Origin: CAZNYG01 sp964577205
GTDB lineage: Bacteria > Elusimicrobiota > Endomicrobiia > Endomicrobiales > CAIRNS01
Length of the DNA: 16,167 nucleotides
Reading direction: 5' to 3'
NCBI GenBank assembly: GCA_964577205.1
Contig: CAZNYG010000047.1
Span: 1 to 16,167, forward strand
In this document: positions 1 to 7,545 of the stretch, one piece after another
Layout: each line of letters begins with the position of its first letter
How positions within the stretch are numbered: the first letter of the stretch is position 1
Notes under the pieces: model-generated
What the model was told of the DNA's origin: nothing
The model's input: the letters and a program-made list of their open reading frames with translations, nothing else
The model's database searches: none
Program-made: the position numbers and the translations under genes

Positions 1-114
1 TCGATCCTTTTTGACGCCCCGCAATTCGCCGTCACCCCCGGCCAGTCCGCAGTTTTCTATCAGGGTGACGAGACACTGGGCGGCGGCCTCATTGCACATG
101 CCGGCATGGTTTGA
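1..114 (+). CDS. mnmA: tRNA-specific 2-thiouridylase MnmA, C-terminal end (partial)
   Basis: An open frame runs from the first base to a TGA at 112-114. Its 37 residues include FAVTPGQSAVFYQGDETLGG, the conserved C-terminal beta-barrel signature of MnmA (family pattern PQxAxTPGQxAVFYxGxxxLGGG). MnmA activates uridine 34 of tRNA-Lys, -Glu and -Gln with ATP and installs sulfur to give the 2-thiouridine of the wobble base. The catalytic cysteines and the ATP-binding PP-loop lie upstream, outside the window. The frame ends normally soon after the GGGxI element, so this is a 5' truncation by the window edge and not a broken gene. The -35 box of the next promoter overlaps its stop codon. Confidence 0.88.
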   Translation, partial: SILFDAPQFAVTPGQSAVFYQGDETLGGGLIAHAGMV

Positions 115-140
115 CTTGATGGATCGAAAGATGATACAAT
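111..140 (+). promoter_or_regulatory. Sigma70-type promoter for the 190-2376 gene group
   Basis: TTGACT at 111-116 and TACAAT at 135-140 are separated by 18 bases; each hexamer matches the consensus at five of six positions. The -35 box overlaps the mnmA TGA. Transcription would start near 147, giving a leader of roughly 43 bases before the ATG at 190. The sequence match is good but no start site is mapped. Confidence 0.55.
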
Positions 141-189
141 TACTCAGCCTCTGATATATTAACGAGATGTCGAACCGCAGTGTTTTTCG

Positions 190-870
190 ATGAAATATTT
201 AAGGATGTTCCTCGGCGTACTGCTGTTGCCGCCTGCGGCGGCGATGGCGTGGCAGTTCTTTGATCTTTCGGCGGGGCTGGGCTCGGCGGCTTCAGGGGAC
301 GTGATACCGTTCTGGCTGGGGCTGGCCGGGTACTTCGTTTTTCAGGCGGTTTTTTTCCGCCCAATAAAAACATACGTGTTCGGGCACGAGCTGACGCATG
401 CCGTGGTCGGCCTCCTGAGCGGCGCGCGGTTGAGATCCTTCAAGGTCGGTTCCGCGGGCGGCAGCGTGGTGCTGACAAAGACCAGCGTCTGGATCGCTCT
501 TGCTCCTTACTTCGTTCCGTTGTACACCCTGGCCCTGATCGTATTTTATGCTTTCGCCTCGCAGTTCTGGCCCGTTGCGGCGGTGCATTCTTATTACCTT
601 TTTCTCGCGGGCTTTACCTTGGCATTCCATCTTGCCCTGACGCATTACGCCCTCCTCCAGGGACAAAGCGACTTGAAGCAGTTCGGAGTGTTCTTTTCGA
701 GCGTCGTCATCCTCATCATCAATTGCGTCATGCTGACGCTGGTGCTGAAACTTCTTTTTCCCGGCGGCGTTAACCTTGAGCGGTACATCTTTACGACATT
801 CGAAAAAATGGTGACGATCCTAAACTATGTGTCCGGCGCCTTCAGCACCATCATTACCCGTAAAAACTGA
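190..870 (+). CDS. M50-like integral membrane metalloprotease (putative)
   Basis: This 226-residue protein is mostly hydrophobic, with several probable membrane helices (about residues 5-25, 40-56, 100-122, 130-150 and 168-192). A zinc-protease HExxH motif, HELTH, lies at residues 66-70 just before AVVGLLSGARL, as in site-2-protease/M50-type membrane proteins where the motif sits at a membrane helix. The LAPYFVPLY segment (about 104-112) could be the second conserved region, but the canonical NxxPxxxLDG motif is not visible, so the protein may be a divergent or non-proteolytic relative. The ATG at 190 lacks a clear Shine-Dalgarno sequence. It is followed after 28 bases by a second membrane protein gene. 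The specific substrate cannot be deduced. Confidence 0.6.
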   Translation: MKYLRMFLGVLLLPPAAAMAWQFFDLSAGLGSAASGDVIPFWLGLAGYFVFQAVFFRPIKTYVFGHELTHAVVGLLSGARLRSFKVGSAGGSVVLTKTSVWIALAPYFVPLYTLALIVFYAFASQFWPVAAVHSYYLFLAGFTLAFHLALTHYALLQGQSDLKQFGVFFSSVVILIINCVMLTLVLKLLFPGGVNLERYIFTTFEKMVTILNYVSGAFSTIITRKN

Positions 871-898
871 CCCGGTACTGACCGAAGAAGGAACCCCC

Positions 899-1492
899 GT
901 GGCTCTGTCGAACGGTATTCCTCTGGACGAGATAAAACGCAAGTCGTTCCATATGCTGTGCCTCGCGTATATCGCCGCTTACTGGCTGTTACCCCGCGCG
1001 ACGGTGCTGTATGTTTTCGCCGGGGTTATCGCGGTCGCGGTGCTGGGCGATCTGTTCCGCCTGAAATCTCCCGCTTTCAACGACTGGATCCTCTCCCGCC
1101 TGGGAGGCGTCCATCGCGACGGGGAGATAAACGGACTGAGCGGCCTCCCCTGGACGTTGACCGGCTCATTTCTCACGATGCTGATCTTCCGCGACCGGCC
1201 GGTCGTCACGGCCAGCATGTTGTACATGGCTTTTGGGGACGCGGCGGCGGCCCTGGTCGGCCGCAGTCTCGGCAGGCACCGCCTTATCGCGGGTAAAACC
1301 ATTGAAGGCAGCGCGGCATGTTTCGCCGTGTGCCTTATTGCCGGGCTGTTCTTTCTGCCCTGGCACGCGGCCATTATAGGCGCGGTACTGGCGACCGCCA
1401 TCGAAGCTGTTCCCTGGCCACTGAACGATAATTTCTGGATGCCGCTGGCATCGGCCTCTCTTCTGACGATCATCCTCCCTTTTCTGAAATAA
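899..1492 (+). CDS. Dolichol kinase / CTP-dependent diacylglycerol kinase-like membrane protein (SEC59/DGK1 family)
   Basis: The chosen start is GTG at 899, because AGAAGGA (887-892) lies six bases upstream and the residues from there begin the conserved region; an upstream ATG at 827 would overlap the previous gene by 44 bases with no ribosome site. The 197-residue product is a multi-spanning membrane protein. It shows EIKRKSFHM (11-19), GDLFRL (50-55), FGDAAAALVGRSLG (112-125), AGKTIEGS (131-138) and AVPWPLNDNFWMP (170-182). These are family marks of the SEC59/DGK1/phytol kinase group, which phosphorylates lipid alcohols (dolichol, diacylglycerol, phytol) using CTP. The bacterial substrate is not predictable here; a role in lipid or polyprenol phosphate recycling is inferred. 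Confidence 0.78.
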   Translation: MALSNGIPLDEIKRKSFHMLCLAYIAAYWLLPRATVLYVFAGVIAVAVLGDLFRLKSPAFNDWILSRLGGVHRDGEINGLSGLPWTLTGSFLTMLIFRDRPVVTASMLYMAFGDAAAALVGRSLGRHRLIAGKTIEGSAACFAVCLIAGLFFLPWHAAIIGAVLATAIEAVPWPLNDNFWMPLASASLLTIILPFLK

Positions 1493-1641
1493 CTTAATGC
1501 CCGGCTGTATGAAAAACTGCTGTTCGGCAGCATCCCTGTGACCGGCCTCAGGCTGATCCCGACGATCGCCGCGATCCCGGGCCTGTGCGCCATGGCGGTT
1601 TCGTTACGGCCGGGATCGCGTGCCCTGGAGGTATTGGAACA

Positions 1642-2376
1642 ATGAAGTCAGTGTGTCTTGCGATAGCGACGGCCGGTATGTTTTCGATGGCGGCTTTTTG
1701 TGCCGGAAACGAAGAGCCGTCAAAGGTTTTTTACGCGCAGGGCCCCGGCGCGGTGAAAGCGGTCGCGCTTACGTTCGACGACGGCCCGGGCAATTACACA
1801 GGCAAAGTGCTGAACGTTCTCAAGCAGAACAACGTGAAAGCGACGTTTTTCATGGATGGGTCCCAGGTGGCTCTGCGCCCCGCGATCGCGAAGGAAGTGG
1901 CGGATGCCGGCCATGAAATAGGGAACCACACGTACGATCATTTCAATTATTATTCGTATAACAAGCCCGATCGTGAGCAGATCCTGGTCGCTGAACTGCG
2001 GAAAACGGCTGCCGCGATCCGGAAAGCGACGGGACAGACCACGCGTATCATGCGCGTCCCGAACGGATATATCCGCGCGTGGGTCAGGGATATGGCGCTG
2101 CGTGAAAATTACACCGTGGTCAACTGGACGTTCGGATGCGACTGGAAAAAAATGACGGCGGACCAGCTGCTGGATGTTTACTCGAAAAACCTGAGGCCCG
2201 GGGCGATACTGCTCATGCATGACGGCGGAAAGAACCGGCAGGCGACGGCGGAGATGCTGGGCCGCCTGATCGGAGAAGCGCGCCGCCAGGGCTATGCCAT
2301 AGTGACGGTCAGCGAACTTCTGGGCCTGACGCCGAAGACGATAGTGGCGGATCCTCAGGCGGACAGGGGGAAATAG
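1642..2376 (+). CDS. Secreted polysaccharide deacetylase (NodB homology domain)
   Basis: ATG at 1642 is preceded by GGAGGT (1627-1632) at nine bases and begins a signal peptide of about 21 residues (hydrophobic LAIATAGMFSMAAF). The mature part is a NodB/carbohydrate esterase 4 domain. Motif 1 is TFDDGPG (44-50), with the catalytic-base and metal aspartates D46 and D47. Motif 2 is HEIGNHTYDH (91-100), with H96 and H100 as metal ligands. RVPNGY (138-143) matches motif 3, CDW (166-168) motif 4, and LLMHDG (190-195) motif 5 with H193. The family removes N- or O-acetyl groups from peptidoglycan, chitin-like or exopolysaccharide substrates outside the cytoplasm. At 244 residues it is a stand-alone catalytic domain. 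The catalytic set looks complete; the substrate is unknown. Confidence 0.9.
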   Translation: MKSVCLAIATAGMFSMAAFCAGNEEPSKVFYAQGPGAVKAVALTFDDGPGNYTGKVLNVLKQNNVKATFFMDGSQVALRPAIAKEVADAGHEIGNHTYDHFNYYSYNKPDREQILVAELRKTAAAIRKATGQTTRIMRVPNGYIRAWVRDMALRENYTVVNWTFGCDWKKMTADQLLDVYSKNLRPGAILLMHDGGKNRQATAEMLGRLIGEARRQGYAIVTVSELLGLTPKTIVADPQADRGK

Positions 2377-2389
2377 GGAATAAATGGTG

Positions 2390-2419
2390 TTGGTAATTTT
2401 GACTGAACTTTGCTAAAAT
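2390..2419 (+). promoter_or_regulatory. Probable promoter of the tRNA-Leu gene
   Basis: An extended -10 element, TGC followed by TAAAAT (2414-2419), lies 64 bases before the tRNA. A weak -35, TTGGTA (2390-2395), is 18 bases upstream of it. The extended -10 would compensate for the poor -35. No other promoter-like pair is seen between the deacetylase stop and the tRNA. Confidence 0.45.
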
Positions 2420-2483
2420 AGCGCGATCAAACCACGGTCATAATTTCCGTTGTAGTCTTTATGGTTACTGGTCACTGAATATT

Positions 2484-2569
2484 GCCGAGGTGGCGGAACT
2501 GGCAGACGCGTCAGACTCAAAATCTGAAGTCACTCAGGTGGCGTGAGGGTTCAATTCCCTCCCTCGGCA
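2484..2569 (+). tRNA. tRNA-Leu (anticodon CAA)
   Basis: The acceptor strands GCCGAGG (2484-2490) and CCTCGGC (2562-2568) pair perfectly and are followed by discriminator A at 2569. The anticodon arm is TCAGA, loop CTCAAAA, TCTGA, giving anticodon CAA for codon UUG. A long class II variable arm follows, then a T arm with stem GAGGG/CCCTC around TTCAATT. The 86-base length and long variable arm are those of a leucine tRNA. The 3' CCA is not encoded, so it would be added by nucleotidyltransferase. Confidence 0.95.
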
Positions 2570-2578
2570 TAAAAAAAC

Positions 2579-2737
2579 AGTGCAAAAGAAGTGCAGAGAA
2601 AGTAAAGGCGTTCATTGGTTGATCGGTTCATTAGTTCATCAGCGGTTAACCTGTTTAAACTCCAGCCTTCTTTCAGCCTCGCTTTTGATGTTCGTTTTTC
2701 ATTTTACACTTTTCACTTTACATTTTTCGTTGTCCTT
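2579..2737 (+). repeat. Short-unit repeat locus 1 (between tRNA-Leu and endonuclease IV)
   Basis: The stretch starts with AGTGCAAAAG-like units (2579-2607). Octamers GTTCATTG, GTTGATCG, GTTCATTA and GTTCATCA follow at 2610-2641, ending in GGTTAAC (2644-2650). The far side (about 2696-2730) is a pyrimidine-rich run of CACTTTTC/TTTACA-type words that resembles a degenerate reverse complement of the opening AGTGCAAA units. Positions 2590-2631 match 8612-8653 at 40 of 42 bases. No convincing promoter or ribosome site for the downstream gene is visible in it. Confidence 0.7.
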
Positions 2738-3616
2738 ATGATCCGTCTCGGGGTACACTGTTCACTTAAGAAAGGGTTGTGCGGGGCGCTGCTTGAAGCG
2801 CGGCGCGTCGGATGCGAGAGCCTACAGATATTTACCCGCAGCCCCCGCATGTGGCGGATGCGAATGCCGGCGCCGGACGAGGTCATGGAATTCGTGCGCC
2901 TTCGCGCCGAGCTCGGATTGTATCCCCTTGCGGTACACACGCCATACCTGCCAAATCTCGCCACCGGGAATAAAGCATTATACGAACGTTCCTGCCGCGC
3001 GCTTGAAGAAGATCTCGTCGTCATGGAACAGCTGAAAGCCGACTATCTGGTGATCCATCCGGGAGCGTGGTCGCCCGATTCGTCGCCGGAACAGGGTATA
3101 GGCAACATTGCCCGCGCGATCCGCTCGGCGCTCGGCGCCGTGCCCGGCGATTCCATGGTGCTGCTTGAGAATGTCGCCGGCGGAGGCAGGCGTCTGGGCA
3201 GCAGTTTCGAAGAGCTTGCCGCCATGCTCCGGGCGGTCGGCGACGCAAAACGATCCGGCGTCTGTCTTGATACCGCCCATGCGCTCGGAGCGGGATTTGA
3301 TGTCTCATCGCCGGAAGGTATCGAGGCCATGTTCAGTGAATTCGACCGCTCGATAGGCCTCGAGCGCCTGAAAATGTTCCATTTGAACGACTCTCTCGTC
3401 CCGCGGGGCAGCCGCAAGGACCGCCATCAGCATGTGGGAAAAGGCTGCATCGGCACGCGGGGCTTTTCCTATCTGCTCAAACACATTCCTTCCGCGGCTG
3501 CCGCTGGCATCCTTGAGACCCCAAAGGACACGCCTTCCTCGGATCGGAACAATCTGCGCGCCCTTTTCCGCTGGCGCGCCCGGCTGCAGGGTTCCCGGGC
3601 CTGCCGAACGCGGTAA
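2738..3616 (+). CDS. nfo: Endonuclease IV (AP endonuclease family 2)
   Basis: The ATG at 2738 starts MIRLGVHCSL, the usual N-terminus of endonuclease IV; an upstream in-frame ATG at 2615 would add 41 residues encoded by the repeat locus and is rejected. The 292-residue length fits the family (about 280). All nine metal ligands of the trinuclear zinc site can be placed: H67, H107, E144, D178, H181, H215, D228, H230 and E260, within HTPYLPN, ENVAGGG, CLDTAHALGAG and RKDRHQHVGKG. The enzyme cleaves DNA 5' to abasic sites and removes 3' blocking groups during base excision repair in the cytoplasm. No Shine-Dalgarno sequence is visible. The arginine-rich C-terminal tail (RARLQGSRACRTR) is not conserved. 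Confidence 0.93.
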   Translation: MIRLGVHCSLKKGLCGALLEARRVGCESLQIFTRSPRMWRMRMPAPDEVMEFVRLRAELGLYPLAVHTPYLPNLATGNKALYERSCRALEEDLVVMEQLKADYLVIHPGAWSPDSSPEQGIGNIARAIRSALGAVPGDSMVLLENVAGGGRRLGSSFEELAAMLRAVGDAKRSGVCLDTAHALGAGFDVSSPEGIEAMFSEFDRSIGLERLKMFHLNDSLVPRGSRKDRHQHVGKGCIGTRGFSYLLKHIPSAAAAGILETPKDTPSSDRNNLRALFRWRARLQGSRACRTR

Positions 3617-3634
3617 TATAAATCCTCAAAAGAC

Positions 3635-3663
3635 TTGACATGGAATATCGTTTCTGTTATAGT
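3635..3663 (+). promoter_or_regulatory. Strong sigma70-type promoter with almost no leader
   Basis: A perfect -35 TTGACA (3635-3640), a 17-base spacer and -10 TATAGT (3658-3663, five of six) lie directly before the ATG at 3674. The expected start site near 3669-3671 leaves only about three to five untranslated bases. Confidence 0.75.
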
Positions 3664-3673
3664 TGTTAGCGTT

Positions 3674-4417
3674 ATGCGTTCCCGCGCCTGTATCCTGACG
3701 GCTTTCCTCGCGCTCTTCATGACAGCGGCCCCCGCTCTGGCGGGAGACGATCTTTCCAGTTCCCCGCTGGGCAAGGAACTGGTCAACCTCGGAATGAAGT
3801 TCCTCGACAATCCCGGAGATTTCTTTTTCAACCTGCACAGCAACAATGAAGACTATTCGCCGCTTCCCGGAGACAGAAGGGGATCGGTGCGGTTCAATTT
3901 CTTTCCTACCTTTCTCCCCGTCACCTGGGGGAATCTCGCGATGAAATACAACGTCAAACGTGAAAGCGCGCGAATGCCGCAGATCGACCTCGCCGGCTCA
4001 TATGGCGACCTCCTGGCCCTTCGCGCCGTTTCCGCTGGAGACGTCAAACCTTCATTCATAGATTATTCCGCCGGCATCGTCGCGTCCAAGGCGGTGGACA
4101 GCAGAGTGCGGTTGTTCGGAGGCGCGAAATATTCCGTCGTGAACATGGACGTGGAGTTCTCAACGCCCGTGGTGTCGGGTGAGTTCAGAATGGATGAACT
4201 GAAGTTCCAGGTCGCCGACACGTTCATCTTCACGGGCATTGCCCATCAACCGACACCGACGAAAACGATCGTCGCCCAGGTCGGGTACGGGTTCCGTTAC
4301 CGCAAGATAATCTCGCGCGTCGCGGTCAGCCATAAACACCTGGAACTGGGCATGGATATTTTCCCCGAAGGGCTTTTCGTAGTCCACCCGTTCCTTGCCT
4401 GGCACTGGTACTTTTAG
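3674..4417 (+). CDS. Exported protein of unknown function, probable outer-membrane beta-barrel
   Basis: The ATG at 3674 gives a clean signal peptide, MRSRACILTAFLALFMTAAP then ALA before GDD. An earlier in-frame TTG at 3635 is rejected because it is the first triplet of the promoter -35 box. The mature protein (about 224 residues) has alternating polar and hydrophobic strand-like segments with many aromatic residues. It ends in HWYF; a terminal phenylalanine is typical of proteins inserted by the BAM machinery. No catalytic motif or named family is recognised. It is followed after a 47-base gap by another exported probable barrel protein, so the two are likely co-transcribed. The mRNA should be leaderless, as no ribosome site exists between the promoter and the ATG. 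Confidence 0.7.
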   Translation: MRSRACILTAFLALFMTAAPALAGDDLSSSPLGKELVNLGMKFLDNPGDFFFNLHSNNEDYSPLPGDRRGSVRFNFFPTFLPVTWGNLAMKYNVKRESARMPQIDLAGSYGDLLALRAVSAGDVKPSFIDYSAGIVASKAVDSRVRLFGGAKYSVVNMDVEFSTPVVSGEFRMDELKFQVADTFIFTGIAHQPTPTKTIVAQVGYGFRYRKIISRVAVSHKHLELGMDIFPEGLFVVHPFLAWHWYF

Positions 4418-4420
4418 AGG

Positions 4421-4462
4421 CAGTGCAAAAGACAGTGCAAAGGAAGTGCAGAGAAAGTGCAA
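4421..4462 (+). repeat. AGTGCAAA tandem units between two envelope genes
   Basis: Four degenerate 10-12 base units in a row, each beginning AGTGCA (AGTGCAAAAGAC, AGTGCAAAGGA, AGTGCAGAGAA, AGTGCAAAA), start three bases after the upstream stop and run to the next start codon. The same GTGCAGAGAAAGT word occurs at 2591-2603 and 8613-8625. The purine-rich units (GGAAG, GAGAAAG) may serve as the ribosome site of the gene at 4465. Confidence 0.7.
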
Positions 4463-4464
4463 AA

Positions 4465-5670
4465 ATGAAACGAACTGATATTTTCGTCATCGCTCTAATT
4501 ATTTTGAGCCAGGCGGTGCCTGCGGCGGCCAGGGTTAAACTCGCGCCCTATTACTCGATCGAGATAGGGCAGGGGGTCGCTCTGCCTTCCAAAGGCGAAT
4601 GGATGTATCCCCTGAACCTCGTCAACGACATTGGCCTCATGGTCCAGCCGTACGACAAACATAAATTCATGGGGTTGTACGAGCTCCGTTACAACGGGCC
4701 CGGCTTCAGGAAACAGGAAGGGGAAAAATTCACTGACCGCACGATGAGCCATCTCCTCGTACTGCGCCACCAGTACGCGATCAGCCCGGTTTGGACGGTG
4801 AAGGCCCAGATCGATCACCTCAATGAGTATAAACGCACCGGCGTCAACGAAGTATGGTCCGAAGGATTGTACGATTATAACCGGATAGGCGGCAGCGCCG
4901 CGCTCGGGCGCGTGTTCAATCCGCGTCTTTCCGTGGAGGCGCGGGCCCAGTATCATCTCCTTGAATTTCCGAACTATACGGACCTGCTTTCGGAGTCGAG
5001 GCTTTCTCCCGAGGCTTCCGATACCGTGACCGGCAAGCAGAATCACGCTCTTTACCAGGGCGATGCCGCCGTCCGATACGGGAAATGGAAAGCCGAAGCC
5101 GGTATTTCGCTCATGTCGTATCAGAAGCAGAAAGTGGTGGTCGCGTCGGTTCAGCCGGACCGCTCCTATTACAGTTCCGATCTGCAGAAGGATATGGTAC
5201 TTTCGATGAACATACAGTACGAACAGAAGTGGAAGAACGGGATCCGGCTGTCACCGTGCTTCTCCGTCAAAGGGAAGACGTCCAACCAGAACTACCAGTT
5301 CTTTCCGGACTCGTCCAGCGTTCCGGTCGAGTTTTTCGGCGGGTATTTCGATTACCGCGAATACGGCCTCGCGCTGCCGGCCATGCTCCCGTTGACGAAA
5401 AAATGGGACCTTTCGGTCACTCCGGAATGGAACGTCCGCCGGTACAGCAGCCGCACGGCCCGGGATGAGAACAATCGCTATACTTCGGATGCCCAGGTCA
5501 ACCAGCTTTTCATCCTCAGCACCGGTTTCACGTATAGCTCCAGCGAAGTGACCCGGACGACGCTGTTCTATACGTACCAGCAGCAGTCGTCCAACATGAA
5601 ATTTGAGAAGTACCTGAATTACAACTACTCCGGACATTACTTCGGCGTCAATCTTTCCTATACATACTGA
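4465..5670 (+). CDS. Exported protein of unknown function, probable outer-membrane beta-barrel
   Basis: The ATG at 4465 starts a signal peptide (MKRTDIFVIALIILSQAVPA then AAA before RVKLAP); an in-frame GTG at 4423 lies in the repeat units and would spoil it. The 401-residue product is rich in strand-like segments with regularly spaced Tyr, Trp and Phe, and ends VNLSYTY, an aromatic C-terminus typical of outer-membrane barrels. Its length would allow a barrel of about 14 to 18 strands. No family name can be given. The pair with the preceding exported gene suggests a shared envelope role. It is followed by a fresh promoter for the pilus ATPase. Confidence 0.7.
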   Translation: MKRTDIFVIALIILSQAVPAAARVKLAPYYSIEIGQGVALPSKGEWMYPLNLVNDIGLMVQPYDKHKFMGLYELRYNGPGFRKQEGEKFTDRTMSHLLVLRHQYAISPVWTVKAQIDHLNEYKRTGVNEVWSEGLYDYNRIGGSAALGRVFNPRLSVEARAQYHLLEFPNYTDLLSESRLSPEASDTVTGKQNHALYQGDAAVRYGKWKAEAGISLMSYQKQKVVVASVQPDRSYYSSDLQKDMVLSMNIQYEQKWKNGIRLSPCFSVKGKTSNQNYQFFPDSSSVPVEFFGGYFDYREYGLALPAMLPLTKKWDLSVTPEWNVRRYSSRTARDENNRYTSDAQVNQLFILSTGFTYSSSEVTRTTLFYTYQQQSSNMKFEKYLNYNYSGHYFGVNLSYTY

Positions 5671-5697
5671 TCCCCGGCCCCGCAACAGGATTTTCCC

Positions 5698-5726
5698 TTG
5701 ATATTCCGTGTAAACTCATATATAAT
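5698..5726 (+). promoter_or_regulatory. Strong sigma70-type promoter for the ATPase/HD-GYP pair
   Basis: TTGATA (5698-5703), a 17-base spacer and a perfect TATAAT (5721-5726). Transcription would start near 5733, leaving a leader of about 67 bases before the ATG at 5800. Confidence 0.75.
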
Positions 5727-5799
5727 ATCGTAGATTTGTCACGCAGCCTGCAAGTCGCCGTTCGCGGTACAAATATGCAGCGCGTGAAGGCGGAATGGC

Positions 5800-7521
5800 A
5801 TGGCCTCCAAAAACACTGTCCGCAGAAAAACAGTCAAGGAAATCCTCCAGGAAAATAAATTACTGACCGAAGAACAGCTGCAGCAGGCGCTGGAAGAATC
5901 AAAAAAAACCGGCGAGCCGCTGCAATCGGCAGCGGTCCGGCTTAATTTCATAAGCCGCGTCGACCTGCTGCGCACGCTGTCGCAGGAATGGGGCGTCAAG
6001 GCCGTCAATCTTGACGAGATCGAAATAGACCCGGAAGTTGCCAAGGTCATACCGGAAGCGGCTGCGCGTCGCCACCGAGCGGTCCCTTTCGTCAAGGAAG
6101 ACAACGTCCTTTTCGTCGCGATGGCCGACCCCAAGGACTTTTTCGTCATCGAAGATATCCAGCTGCGCACCAATTTTGAAGTCCAGCCCTACCTGACGCT
6201 GCCGGAGGACATCACCAAGGTCCTGGACAAATCGTACGGCCTTGCCGCCAGCGTGTCGGTGGACAAGATCATCGGCAACATCAAAGAGGCCGCCGAGGAC
6301 GAAGTAACACTCTCAAAAAAAGAAGAGAAGATAGATGTCGCCGAAGTGGACGCGACGGCGCCGGAAGTCGAAAAGCTGGTGAACGCGATCATCATCGGCG
6401 CCCTGCAGTCGAAAGCTTCCGATATCCATATCGAGCCGTTCGAGAACAGGCTTACCCTCCGCTACCGTATCGACGGCGCCCTTCGCGACGCGCCGTTCCA
6501 GGTGCCGTATTCCTTCCGCAACGCGCTGATCGCGAAACTCAAGATCATGACCGAGCAGATGGACATCACCGAACGGCGGCGCCCGCAGGACGGACGCATC
6601 CAGGTCATGGCCAAGGGCAATCCTGTCGAGTTCCGCGTCAACATCGTCCCCACTGTGTTCGGCGAATCGTGCGTCATGCGCGTGCTGGACCGCGCGTCTG
6701 TGCGCGTGGACATGGATAAGCTCGGCTTTCTCCCGGACACTCTGGAAAAACTGAAGATATCCCTCAAGAAGCCCTACGGGCTGATCCTTGTCTGCGGCCC
6801 GACCGGTTCCGGGAAATCGACGACCCTCTATGCGGCGCTCAATTCCATCAACGATCCCGACACAAAGATACTGACGGCGGAAAATCCGGTCGAATACAAT
6901 CTTCCCGGCATCGTGCAGGTCAACGTCATCCAGGAGATCGGTTTCGATTTCGCTTCCGCTCTGCGCGCCTTCCTCCGACAGGACCCCGACGTCATAATGG
7001 TCGGCGAGATCCGCGACAAGGAAACCGCCCAGATCGCCATGGAAGCCGCCATGACGGGCCATCTTGTGTTCTCGACCATCCATACGAACGACGCTCCTTC
7101 AGCGGTCGCGCGCCTGCACGAAATGGGCGTGCCCAGTTTCCTCATATCATCCTCGCTGGAATGCGTTCTGGCGCAGCGGCTGATACGGCGGGTGTGCCCG
7201 GAATGCAAGGAAAAGATCGCGTTGACCGACGATTATCAGCGTTTTTTCAACCAGTACAAGATAGACACTTCGAAGGCCGTCCTCTACCATGGCAAAGGGT
7301 GCGATGCCTGCAACCGACTGGGGTATAAAGGGCGCGCCGGCATCCATGAGCTGCTGGTCATGAACGACGAGATACGTTCCCTGCTTCTCAAGGAGATCGC
7401 CGCGGGGCCTATCCGCGAAGCGGCGCGGGCGAACGGCATGAGGACGCTGCTTGAAGACGGACTGGCCAAGGTGACGATGGGGGTCAGCACGATCGAGGAA
7501 GTCCTGGCTACCGCCCAGTAG
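5800..7521 (+). CDS. pilB: Type IV pilus assembly / type II secretion ATPase (PilB/GspE family)
   Basis: This 573-residue protein has the usual length and order. An N-terminal MshEN/GspE-N domain (about 10-150, with DNVLFVAMADP at 101-111) is followed by a linker and the secretion ATPase core from about 185. Walker A is GPTGSGKST (333-341), the Walker B segment is DPDVIMVGEIRD (395-406), and the His box is GHLVFSTIHT (420-429). The zinc-binding cysteines are C466, C469, C501 and C504, a feature of PilB/GspE extension ATPases that the retraction ATPase PilT lacks. It would drive pilin or pseudopilin polymerisation from the cytoplasmic side of the inner membrane. PilB and GspE cannot be separated without the neighbouring pilC/gspF or pilin genes, absent here. 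AAGG lies nine bases before the ATG. Confidence 0.93.
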   Translation: MASKNTVRRKTVKEILQENKLLTEEQLQQALEESKKTGEPLQSAAVRLNFISRVDLLRTLSQEWGVKAVNLDEIEIDPEVAKVIPEAAARRHRAVPFVKEDNVLFVAMADPKDFFVIEDIQLRTNFEVQPYLTLPEDITKVLDKSYGLAASVSVDKIIGNIKEAAEDEVTLSKKEEKIDVAEVDATAPEVEKLVNAIIIGALQSKASDIHIEPFENRLTLRYRIDGALRDAPFQVPYSFRNALIAKLKIMTEQMDITERRRPQDGRIQVMAKGNPVEFRVNIVPTVFGESCVMRVLDRASVRVDMDKLGFLPDTLEKLKISLKKPYGLILVCGPTGSGKSTTLYAALNSINDPDTKILTAENPVEYNLPGIVQVNVIQEIGFDFASALRAFLRQDPDVIMVGEIRDKETAQIAMEAAMTGHLVFSTIHTNDAPSAVARLHEMGVPSFLISSSLECVLAQRLIRRVCPECKEKIALTDDYQRFFNQYKIDTSKAVLYHGKGCDACNRLGYKGRAGIHELLVMNDEIRSLLLKEIAAGPIREAARANGMRTLLEDGLAKVTMGVSTIEEVLATAQ

Positions 7522-7545
7522 AGTGCCATTGAAAGAGGACAACGC

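Noticed and set aside
1493..1645. An open frame of about 50 codons follows the kinase stop in the same frame and ends in an ATGA overlap with the deacetylase start
   Set aside because: It has no credible start codon with a ribosome site, no recognisable similarity, and such a length without a stop is not unusual at this G+C content.
2484..2737. tRNA-Leu as an integration site for a mobile island
   Set aside because: No copy of the tRNA 3' end and no integrase are present downstream; the following genes are ordinary housekeeping genes with host-like composition.
2615..2737. N-terminal extension of endonuclease IV from ATG 2615
   Set aside because: The 41 extra residues are translated repeat sequence and lie before the conserved MIRLGVHCSL start.
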